64,000 nt of DNA from Acidobacteriaceae bacterium (GTDB lineage Bacteria > Acidobacteriota > Terriglobia > Terriglobales > Acidobacteriaceae), in the NCBI GenBank assembly GCA_030041045.1, contig JASHOQ010000078.1, positions 26,558-90,557 on the forward strand, written 5' to 3'. Positions 51,799 to 61,300 of the stretch are shown here, piece by piece. Under the pieces are notes generated by a model. The model was not told the DNA's origin and searched no databases. It saw only the letters and a list, made by a program, of their open reading frames with translations. Positions within the stretch are counted from its first letter, which is position 1. Each line of letters begins with the position of its first letter. A program made the position numbers and the translations under genes.

Positions 51799-54276
51799 TC
51801 AAGGTGCTGCATTCAATTGTCCACGGAGAGCTTTGGCTTGCTTCAGAAGCGGCAGGTCCGGATCGGCATCCTTCCAAAGAGCGAACAGCAGGTTCAGAGA
51901 GCTGATGGCCGCGCGGGATGAATTCAATTGCCGGTAGTCCCACGCGTTCTCGTAGAGCCCCTCGAAGTATTGTTGCTGCGGCTCCCATCCAATCGTGCCC
52001 CTGTTCCCGCTCTGCACAAATTGCGTGTACCAGATCGTCGCCTGGTCCAGATTGCCCATCTTCTGGTAGATGTGTGCCAGCGCTTCGCGGGTTAGGACGG
52101 CTGTGCTCTCCGTCTCACTCTCCCCCGGCGGCTTGAGGAGCCCGAGCGCAGCCTTATCGTCTCCGCCGGCCGCGACCACTTCAGCCTTGAGCAACTGAAC
52201 ATAAGCCACCTGCTCATTGGAGCGATTATTGACCATGGGTGCAATCAGCGCCAGGATCTTCTTCGCCTTGTCCACCTCGCCGGCGCGCGCATACGCCTGG
52301 CCCACCAGCGCGCCATACTCCACCTTGCGGCTCAACACGCCCAGGTTTTTGAGGACCTGGTCCAGCTCTGCAATCCGTTCCCCGCGGTTCCCCTGGCCAG
52401 CAGCCACCACCGCGAGCATATACCGGATGCGCGCCACAGAATACGGATCGTCGGTTCTCCCGAGCGCACGCATCAGCTCCTGCCGCGCGCTCGCGTACTT
52501 GCCCTGATACAAATCGAGAAACGCCAGCGAGCGCTCTCCGTTTGCGGCCGTGGCGGAGTCGCCCGTGAGCAGCGCCGAAAAAACCTGTCTTGCCTTCTCC
52601 GCCTGGCCATTGAGCGCCAGCGTGAGCCCATACTCGCGGTTCACATCACCGGCGACGAGCATGCTGCGATCCAGAGAAAACGCCTTCTCGTAGGACTGAA
52701 TTGCGGGCGGGAACTGACCCAGGTCCTTGAATGCCGTTGCCAGCTCGACATACACCGCCGGATCGTCCGGCGCCTGCTGCGCAAGCTGCCCCAGTGCCGG
52801 AATCGACTCCGCGGCATTGCCGTGCATCAGCAGCAGGCGCGCGTAGCTGTAGCGCGCATCCCAATCTCCGGGATACTCCTTGAGATAGCTCCTGAAAAGC
52901 GCGGACGCATCGGCGATCCGCTCCTGGCCCTCGGCATACTGGATCTCGATCAAAGAGCGCTCGCGCGGCGTGGTTCTTGCAGAGAGCGCCAGCGCCTTCT
53001 GAAACTCCTGCTCGCCCAGCGCCGGTTCATTCATGAGATAGCTGAAGTAGACGTTGCCCAGCGCCGCGTGCGCCATGGCAAACCCCGGATCGGCCGCAAT
53101 CGCCGCCTCGTACAGCCGGATGGCGCCGTAACTCCGGTCGCGGTGAAAATTCTCGGATCCGTCGGCGTAGGCCTCGAGCGCCTGCAGGGAAGGCGTGGTT
53201 ACCTCCGGCAGCGGACGATGCGACTCCCGAATCTGCAGCCTCGACTCGCCCAGCCCGCGGCGGATGTCCGTGGCGATCGTGTCTGTCGCGCTGAGAATCT
53301 GGTCCTCGCCGCGCACCCGCTCCGCATAACTGCGCACCACGTTGCCGGTGGCAGGGTCGACCAGTTGCGCGGTGAGCTGATATTCATCGCCCACGCGCGT
53401 GATGCCCGGAGCCACCAGCCCGGGAAGGCTCTCGCGCTGGCAAATCTCGCGCCCCACGGCCGGAGTGATAGCGTCGCTCTCGTTGCGCGCCATCAGGCGC
53501 AGCACGTAGCCGGCTTGCAGCCGCGAGTAAATATTGAAGCGCCGCGACTGCTCCAGGCTCACGGTGAGCGCCGTGTATAACGCGTGATCGAAGCGCGGAT
53601 CGCCGGTCTGATTGTCGAAGTCGGCAATCAGCACCGGCCCCTGGCTGGCGGAGGAGAGCGCCGGGTTGGCGCGCGTGAGCCAGCGCCAAGCGCCGGCGCA
53701 CACCGCAGCCAGCGCCAGCAGCGCCGCTGCCGGCACAACCCACCGGCGCGCGCGCCAGGGCGAACCCGGATACGGCTCGCGGCTTTCTTCGCCCGCCGGA
53801 ACCGGCGCAGCGCCCGCCCAACCATTTTTTCCGTTAAGCGGCGCAACGCCCGCGGCCGCTTCCGCGGTCTCCGGCTGCGCCGGAACCGCGCTCAACTCCA
53901 TCACCAGGCGGTAGCCGCGGCCGCGCACGGTCTCAATGTAGCGGGGATTTTGCGGATCGTCGCCCAGCACCTCGCGCAGCTTGCGCACCGCGGTGTTCAG
54001 CCCGTCCTCAAAGGCGACAAAGGTGTCATGCGACCACAACCGCTCACGCAGCTCGTTGCGGCTGACCACCTCACCCGGCCGCTCGGCCAGCGCCATCAGC
54101 AGCCGCAGCGGCTTCTCCTGCAGACGCACGCGGCGCCCGTTCCGGCGCAGCTCCAGCGCCCGGAAATCCAGCTCGAACGGTCCGAAGCGACAGCCCAGGG
54201 CAAACGCAGGGGGAAGCATGAAGACACCACCGGCATCAGGGCTCGCCATATTGGGGGTTTGGCGTGGATTGAGCAT
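51799..54276 (-). CDS. CadC-like membrane transcriptional regulator with TPRs
   Basis: 825 aa. Cytoplasmic OmpR/PhoB-type winged helix at about 30-125 (FGPFELDFRALELRRNGRRV, EVVSRNELRERLWSHDTFVA, YIETVRGRGYRL). One transmembrane helix (VVPAAALLALAAVCAGAW, about 178-197). Outside the membrane a FDNQTGDPRFDHALYTALTV domain (TolB-N/adenylate-cyclase-associated type) is followed by about eight TPR-like helix pairs. No phospho-acceptor receiver is present, so it probably senses an envelope signal directly. It is divergent from the three-gene surface operon and is the obvious candidate regulator. The start codon (54276, 54249 or 54219) is uncertain. Confidence 0.9.
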   Translation of the reverse strand: MLNPRQTPNMASPDAGGVFMLPPAFALGCRFGPFELDFRALELRRNGRRVRLQEKPLRLLMALAERPGEVVSRNELRERLWSHDTFVAFEDGLNTAVRKLREVLGDDPQNPRYIETVRGRGYRLVMELSAVPAQPETAEAAAGVAPLNGKNGWAGAAPVPAGEESREPYPGSPWRARRWVVPAAALLALAAVCAGAWRWLTRANPALSSASQGPVLIADFDNQTGDPRFDHALYTALTVSLEQSRRFNIYSRLQAGYVLRLMARNESDAITPAVGREICQRESLPGLVAPGITRVGDEYQLTAQLVDPATGNVVRSYAERVRGEDQILSATDTIATDIRRGLGESRLQIRESHRPLPEVTTPSLQALEAYADGSENFHRDRSYGAIRLYEAAIAADPGFAMAHAALGNVYFSYLMNEPALGEQEFQKALALSARTTPRERSLIEIQYAEGQERIADASALFRSYLKEYPGDWDARYSYARLLLMHGNAAESIPALGQLAQQAPDDPAVYVELATAFKDLGQFPPAIQSYEKAFSLDRSMLVAGDVNREYGLTLALNGQAEKARQVFSALLTGDSATAANGERSLAFLDLYQGKYASARQELMRALGRTDDPYSVARIRYMLAVVAAGQGNRGERIAELDQVLKNLGVLSRKVEYGALVGQAYARAGEVDKAKKILALIAPMVNNRSNEQVAYVQLLKAEVVAAGGDDKAALGLLKPPGESETESTAVLTREALAHIYQKMGNLDQATIWYTQFVQSGNRGTIGWEPQQQYFEGLYENAWDYRQLNSSRAAISSLNLLFALWKDADPDLPLLKQAKALRGQLNAAP

Positions 54277-54300
54277 AGCACAAGGCCTATCCGGCGCTAG

Positions 54301-54347
54301 CTGAACACTTCCATAAGAATTGCATTTTCTAAGAATTAGCTGTTCAG
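54301..54347. promoter_or_regulatory. candidate operator: inverted CTGAACA...TGTTCAG with AAGAATT direct repeats
   Basis: CTGAACA (54301-54307) and TGTTCAG (54341-54347) are perfect inverted 7-mers. Between them AAGAATT occurs twice with 16-base periodicity (54315-54321 and 54331-54337). It lies in the shared upstream region of the CadC-like regulator and the surface operon. Confidence 0.5.
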
Positions 54348-54462
54348 AAAGAGTTCAGCCAAAGGTCAGATGCGGACCATTGCTCCCATGCACTTTAGGA
54401 GGTAAGTTACAAGCCACCCGGCTCCTCATCCCTGCCCCCGTAGCTCATAAGGAGATTGACCT

Positions 54463-55287
54463 ATGCGAACCGTCAGATTCCCATCCAATTGCCCCGCGCC
54501 TCATCCTCGCCGCCACGCGCTTAGCAGTCTCAGGTTTGCTGTTCTGGTGGGCGCGCTGCTCGTCTTCGCTGGCAAGGCAGTGCGGGCCCAGTTGCCCATG
54601 GCTCCGCACGCCGCGGCAAACGCCGGGGCCGCAAGTGCGCCCGCGGCGCCGGCCGCCGCTGCGGCGCAGAAGCCTGCGGCGCAAGCGCGGGAGGAGGGCG
54701 GCGGGACGCACGAAGGAATCAAAGTCCACGGTCACTGGGTGATCGAAGTGAGGAGTCCCGATGGCTCGCTGGTGCGGCACGCGGAGTTCGAAAACTCGCT
54801 CTTTAGTGGCCAGATGCTGTACGCCTTCCTCGGCGGCACCGAGACCCCTGGCGCCTGGACGGTCCAGCTCGAAGACGGCGCGGAGCAGTACGTCTTGTAC
54901 CTGGATGAGCCAAGCGCAACCGCACAGATCGCATCCGACGCAGGGTTTTGTACGAACTCGCCGTCCACAGAGGCATGCGCAAGAAGTTTAGCCGTGGCTG
55001 CAACCGCTAGCGGGGGTCTGACGCTTTCAGGATCGATCACGATTCCGGGTACTTTCCCAGTCACAGTAACTCTGGCCTCGGCGGTGACGTCTCTGGGGTA
55101 CTGCCCGGGAGACACTTATGGTGCACAACTCTCAGGAGCCCTTTCGACTGTCTCCCCGAGCTCATGCCTACCCGTCAGCACGGATTTGAATATCTCGAAC
55201 ACCTTCACCGAGAGGCTCCAGGGCTTTGCCGTGCCCGTCAGTCCTGGTCAAACCGTCAGTGCGACTGTCACGATCACCTTCTCCTAG
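54463..55287 (+). CDS. secreted protein of unknown function, first gene of the surface operon
   Basis: 274 aa. Signal region with a basic start and LRFAVLVGALLVFAGKAVRA. An Ala/Pro-rich linker (about 45-80) follows, then the segment GIKVHGHWVIEVRSPDGSLV and RHAEFENSLF, and a beta-rich domain with four to five cysteines (FCTNSPSTEAC, YCPGDTYG, SSCLP). I have no named family for it. AAGGAG (54449-54454) precedes the ATG. It lies 47 bases before the giant exoprotein and is probably co-transcribed with it. Confidence 0.82.
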   Translation: MRTVRFPSNCPAPHPRRHALSSLRFAVLVGALLVFAGKAVRAQLPMAPHAAANAGAASAPAAPAAAAAQKPAAQAREEGGGTHEGIKVHGHWVIEVRSPDGSLVRHAEFENSLFSGQMLYAFLGGTETPGAWTVQLEDGAEQYVLYLDEPSATAQIASDAGFCTNSPSTEACARSLAVAATASGGLTLSGSITIPGTFPVTVTLASAVTSLGYCPGDTYGAQLSGALSTVSPSSCLPVSTDLNISNTFTERLQGFAVPVSPGQTVSATVTITFS

Positions 55288-55334
55288 CTCACAACGCTTC
55301 TTGACGCAGTGCGATTCAGCACGGGAGGCTGCAG

Positions 55335-58300
55335 GTGACCGGCAGAAGCACAAGGCGAGAATTCGCGAAGCGGCGACGCGCGGTGTCGCGCTGCACCGCA
55401 TTGCGCCGTGCGCTGCCGGCAGTGCCCCTGCTCGCCTGCGCCGCCTGGCTCACTCAGCCGGCCCAAGCCCAGATCTCCGAGATGACCATCATCGCCGGCT
55501 CTACCCTGGCTGTAACCTGCCAGCAGCCCAACACGCTCACGGGACCGATTTGCAACGGCGGCTATAGCGGAGACGGCGGTTACGCCGTGAACGCGCAGTT
55601 TGAGAACCCCGCCGGCGTCGCCGTCGCCCCCAACGGCAACTACTACATCGCCGACGGCCTGAATGCCCGCATCCGCGTGGTATACGCCAATAACGGAGCC
55701 ATCAATACCTATGCAATCATCCCCGGCCAAAGCACAGGAGCGACGGCCACGGCCGTAGCCACGGATGCGGCAGGAAACATCTTTTACGGGGACAACAACG
55801 GCAACGTGTACATGAACGGCACGGGTCTCTCGAACACAGACAGCTTTTCCGTCGAAGCCCTGGCGCCGGACAACAACGGAAATCTCTACGTCCTCTCGAG
55901 CGTTCAATTCGAGTATTACCGGCTCTACATCGTGAATGTGAAAACCGGCGCGGCGACCCTGCTGCTGGATACCACCACCACGGCGGGCATCAACAACGAC
56001 AATCTGTACGGCCTGGCCACGGATGGCGCGGGCGACGTTTATATCATCGATCCCGCCTGGCACGGCCTTTCGAACAGCGTGACGGGAACGCCCGTCATCC
56101 TGGATTTCTACGTCACAAATACAGGGGGAACGTACAGCGTCTCGTCGACCACGCCGGCGCTGGTGTTTTTTACCCTGTACGCGGCCTACGGGCAGTCGCT
56201 TGCCTTTGAGCCCTCCACCGGAGCCTTCTACATCGACGAAGGCTCGGCGGTGATCAAGTACACGCCGGGCAGCACGGTTGTGCCCCCGGTGGCCGGCACC
56301 GGAACAGACGGATACAACAGCGGCTACGACGTGGATAACGTGGCCGAGCCGGCGACGCAGACCGAGATCAACACCGTGGGAGGAATCTCGCTAACTCCGG
56401 CAGGCGCGCTCTACATTGCGGACACGGACAACAACGTGATCCGCCGCGTGACCGACTCGCCCGGCTGCCAGGAGTGCGGCCCCACCACGCTCACCCAGAC
56501 GGACCAGTTCCCGCTCCTCAGCCTTGATTACGCGGTCAATCCGGTCACCAACAAGCTCTACCTCTCTGACCCCGCCTCCAGCGTGGTGAACGTGTACAAC
56601 CTGAGCAACGACTCGCTCATCACCTCCGTTCCCGTGGGCAGCTCGCCCGGCCAGCCTGCGGTGGACTCGGTGAACAACGTGGTCTATGTGCCCAACACGG
56701 GCAGCAGCTCAGTCACTGTCATCACCGGAGTCACAGACACCGTGGCGGCCACCATCCCCATGACGCTCGCCTCGCCGGGCTTCACGCCCTCCACAACGCC
56801 GCTGACCATCGCCGTGGATCCCACGCTGAACAAGGCCTACGTGGCGCTGAACAACGGCGGCTTCATCAACGTCATCCAGGGCCCCACTGCGGCCAACGGC
56901 AATGCGGCCTGGGCGCAGGGCGCCAGCATTCCGGTCTTCATTCCCAGCGCGCTGGCGGTAGATACCAAGAACAACATCGTCTACGCGCGCTGCTTCTGCG
57001 CGGAGGGCTCCGGTACGCCGCTGGGCGAAGAGCAGTACTCCATGGCCGTGATCGACGCGAACACCGACACGGTGACGAGCACGCAGCTCGAGTTCGTGGG
57101 CCAATCCACTGACATTGCCACCGACAGCATCGCCGTGGACGAGACCAGCGGCAACGTCGTCATCGCCGATTCCGAGGAACCCACGCTTCACATTTGGCAG
57201 CCGGCTACGGGCGGTTTCGAACAGATTACGCCCAGCTTCTATCCCGAGCATGTGGCCGTCGATTCCTATAACGAGGTCGCTTACTTCACTGACGGCTACG
57301 GCAACAGCGGCTCCTACAACCTGACCACCGGCCAGAACCTTACGCTCACCCAGAACCCCAACGTGGAAGCCACCTGCGGCGCGGCCTCGAGCGCAATCGG
57401 TCTCGATCCGACGACCGACCAGGCGTACATCACTGTCTGCCCTGAGACCGTGGCCGACCCCAACTGCACGACGACGATGTGCGCGGGACTGGATCTTTTT
57501 GACGGACCCACGGGGAAGCTGCTGGCGCAGCTCCCCCTGGGCGATCCGTCGAATAGTGACAACTCCCTCTTCGGGAATTTTGCCGTCGCCGTCAACCCGT
57601 CCACGCATGCGGTCTACGTGGGAGACTCGGTCACCAGTACGATTGACGTGGTCAACGGCCCGTCGGGGAGTCTGCTCGCGCAGCGTCCCTTGCTCGTCTT
57701 TTCACCAAGCCCGCTGACGCTTCCGGCCGTTGCTGCCGGCGATACTACCTCGGCAACCCTCACCGTGACCAACTGCGGAACCCAGTCGGCGACCCTTGCG
57801 CCTACGCTTTCGGCGAGCCAGTCCTTGGGAATGGGGCTGATCACTCCGGCGACGTGCACCGCAGCCGCGCCCACCACCCCGAGCACAACGTGTCCTCCGG
57901 CCACGCCGGTCCCGGGCACGTCGTGCTCTTTTGATGTACAGTTCGCGCCCAATCCGGGCATCAGTGGGAGCTATAACGGCTCGATCATGTTTTCCGATCA
58001 GGCCTTGAATGCGCCGCAGATCATTCCCTTCACCGGGACGGTTGGGCTCACTTCGGTGGTGTTCTCGCCTGCGGCCGTCGACTTCGGAACCATCCCGTAT
58101 GACTCCGGCACCACGATTCCGGTGACGGTCACCAACGTGGGCAGCTCCAACCTCATCGTCAGCAGCACTCAATTTGTCCAGGAGGGCAGCACCAATTACT
58201 CCGCGGACTTTGAGCAATATAGCAACTGCCTTGGCAGCACCGGCATTGCGCCCAACGCCTCGTGCACCATCACCGTCTCCTATTATCCTGTCAGCTTTCC

Positions 58301-61300
58301 CGCGGGCAGCACTGAGTTGGTGTACCTGCAAGTGACGGACAACGCAGGTACAGGCACGCAGACCCTCGACGTCAGCGGCAGCAGCGGCAGCGCGTCGCTG
58401 GGTTTCGCGGTCTTCTCTTCAGGCAACACCTCGAACGCCGAAAACCTCAGCGTCAACTTCGGCGATATCGAATACAGCGCTCCCAGCGCGACCGCGAAGA
58501 TTACGGTGGAGAACGAGGGCGGCGGAGCGCTCACCTTCAACAGCATCGATATTACTTCCGGCGACTTCCAGATCCTGAGCAACACCTGCCCGACGGCTCC
58601 GTCGTCGCTGGCGGCATACGGCTCCTGCGTCCTCGGCGTCTTCTTTACGCCGACAGAAGCCCCGGGCAGCGTTGAATCGGCACAGATCGTCTTCAACGAA
58701 TCGAACTCGACCGTCTCCTCGCAGTCGATCTCGCTTTCCGGCACGAGTTCCGCGCCGCTGGGTCCTCCCTCGCTGCCGCTCTCGAGCACTTCACCGCTTC
58801 TGGTCTCCTCTGACAACAGCGTTCCCCCCAACCCGGCAGCCTCTTCGGCCGGCGGCACCATCGCGCCCGCGCCCTATGCCGCCGTCAGTTCCGGCGGCCA
58901 GTTCGTGGCTTTCTCGTACAGCGCCACAAATCTACCCGGCCCGCTTCAGGCCGAACCGAATTCTCCCTTGAGCGGAGTTTATCTGCGCAACACCTGCGTG
59001 GGCGCCGATCCCAACTGCGACCAGAACACCAACTTCGTCGCCTACGGACCCACGGCCGGCCCGGCATCGAACGGCGGCGGCGCGTGCGGGGGGTCGTCGA
59101 CTTCAGGTACGGGGAGCACTTATCCGGCGATCGACAACACCGGCGAATTCGTCGCATTTCTCTCCGGCCAGTGCAACTTCAACGGAAGCACTTCAAGCAA
59201 TGTCACGCAGATCTTTCTGCACGATGTGATTCATGGGACCACCAACCTGGTTTCTGCCAATGCGGCGGGAAATCCCGTAAGCCTGGGCGCGGCGCAAAAT
59301 CCTTTCTCCATGAGCTCCAACGGCCAGGCCTTCGCCTATGAAACCGCCTCGCCCGAGGTGGTCACCGGCACAACCTTCCCCTCGGGCGGTTTCGACGCGC
59401 CAGGCGCCAACAATCCTTACGAGGTGTATTGGAGCAACTGCGCGCAGCAGAGCAACGGCGTTTGCGCATCGTCGCCGATTCTCATTTCGCAGGACACCAC
59501 CAATTCCAACGTGGCCGCCAACAACACCGCGGAAGACCCCGCCATCAGCGCCAATGGGCGCTACGTGGCCTTTGCCTCGCTGGCCACGAATCTGGTTTCT
59601 GCGACCATTCCCAGCGGTTCCGAGCAGGTCTTTCTGCGGGACACGGTTACCTCCACGACCACCCTGATCTCCGCCGGCGCAACCACGGAGAGCGCGAGCA
59701 GCACCAATCCCTCCGTCTCCGGCGATGGCCGCTTCGTCGCCTACGAGTCCGACGACCCCAGCCTGGCGGTAGCCGCGGGACTGCCCTCGACCAGCGACAC
59801 GCAGATCTACCTGCGCGACACCTGCCTGAGCAACGGCGCGAACGTCTGCGGAAGCGGCTCGCCTTCCACCACGCTTCTTTCCCAGTTCAACGGCAAAACC
59901 GCAACCGAATCGACGAATTCTCCGTTTATCTCGGCCGACGGCCGCCTGGTGACGTTCACCTCCGCCTCCGCTTCGCTCAATGAGATGAATTTCTCCAGCC
60001 TCGGCACCTACGAGTACGACACCTGTATCGCGAATGAGGCTCCCGTCCCCTCCTGCACGCCGGCACTGTACTTGCTGTACTCGCTCAGCACCACCGCCTT
60101 CGGCGGCGGCGAGCTGCCCACCGCGCCGGTGGACGCCACCGATCAGTTCGCCGTCTTCAACATCACCACTCTCAGCGAAGGCATCTACCCGGTGGCCCAG
60201 GCGTACCTGGGACCAACCACCGTCACCGCTTCCTCAATACCAACAAGCACCACGCTGAAGCTGTCCGGCTCGAGCCTGTTGACTCCAACCTCGGTCATTT
60301 ACGGGCAGCCGGTTACTCTCACGGCCACGGTGAGCCTGTCCTCTGGCGGAACGCTCATGACCGGCGGGTCGGTTAATTTCTTCGATGGATCGGTATTTCT
60401 GGGAACTGCCACGCCGAACACCCAGGGCCTGGCAGTCCTCACCACCCCGAACATCGCCCCCGGTCCGCAGTTGTTGAGCGCCGTGTTTTCGCCCAGCGGC
60501 CTCTATGGTCCCAGCTCTGGGCTCGCAAGCCTTGACGTGCTGACACTCATTGAGCTCCAGGTTTCGCCATCCACGGCCACCATCGGCGCGGAAGCCACGC
60601 AGCAATTCTCGGTAACCGGCACTTTCAGCAACGGCGAGGTGTATCCCATCCCCGGCACCATCAGCTGGAGCGCGACGCCGGCGAGCGTGGCCTCAATCGA
60701 TTCAAGCGGGCTGGCCACAGGATTGACCGCAGGCACGGCCACCATCACCGCATCCCAGGGCAGCATCTCCGGCACCGCAACGCTCACCGTGACCACGGTG
60801 GGACCGGCGCCACCCATCAACGTTCCTCCCAACGGCGACACTGAAAATATCACCGTCACCGACACCGACACGGTGAGCGCCTACACCCTTCCGGCAGCGA
60901 TTAACGTCGACGTGCCGGTCGCCTACTATTCCGTCGGCACGCCGCTCGGCTTCGGCAGCCAGAACGGCAGCCAGCAGATCGTCGCCGTGGCCAACGCCGG
61001 CCAGGCTCCCATGACGCTCTCTTCGGTGGCCGTCAATGCTGGCGCTCCGTTTTCGATCGCGGCCTTCCAGTGCCTGAATGGCAGCACCACAACCGGCTCG
61101 GACTCGGCAACCCTGCCCAGCGGCGGCTTCTGCACTGTGACCATCACTTACTCCGGCACATCGCCTGCTACCGACACCGGCACGCTTACCTTCACCGACA
61201 ATGCCGACCTGAGCAATCTGCTTTCCACGGCCTCCGGCTCGAACTACACTCAATCGATCACGCTCAACGGCACTGGCGGCGTCACAGCTCCGCCCGCGCT

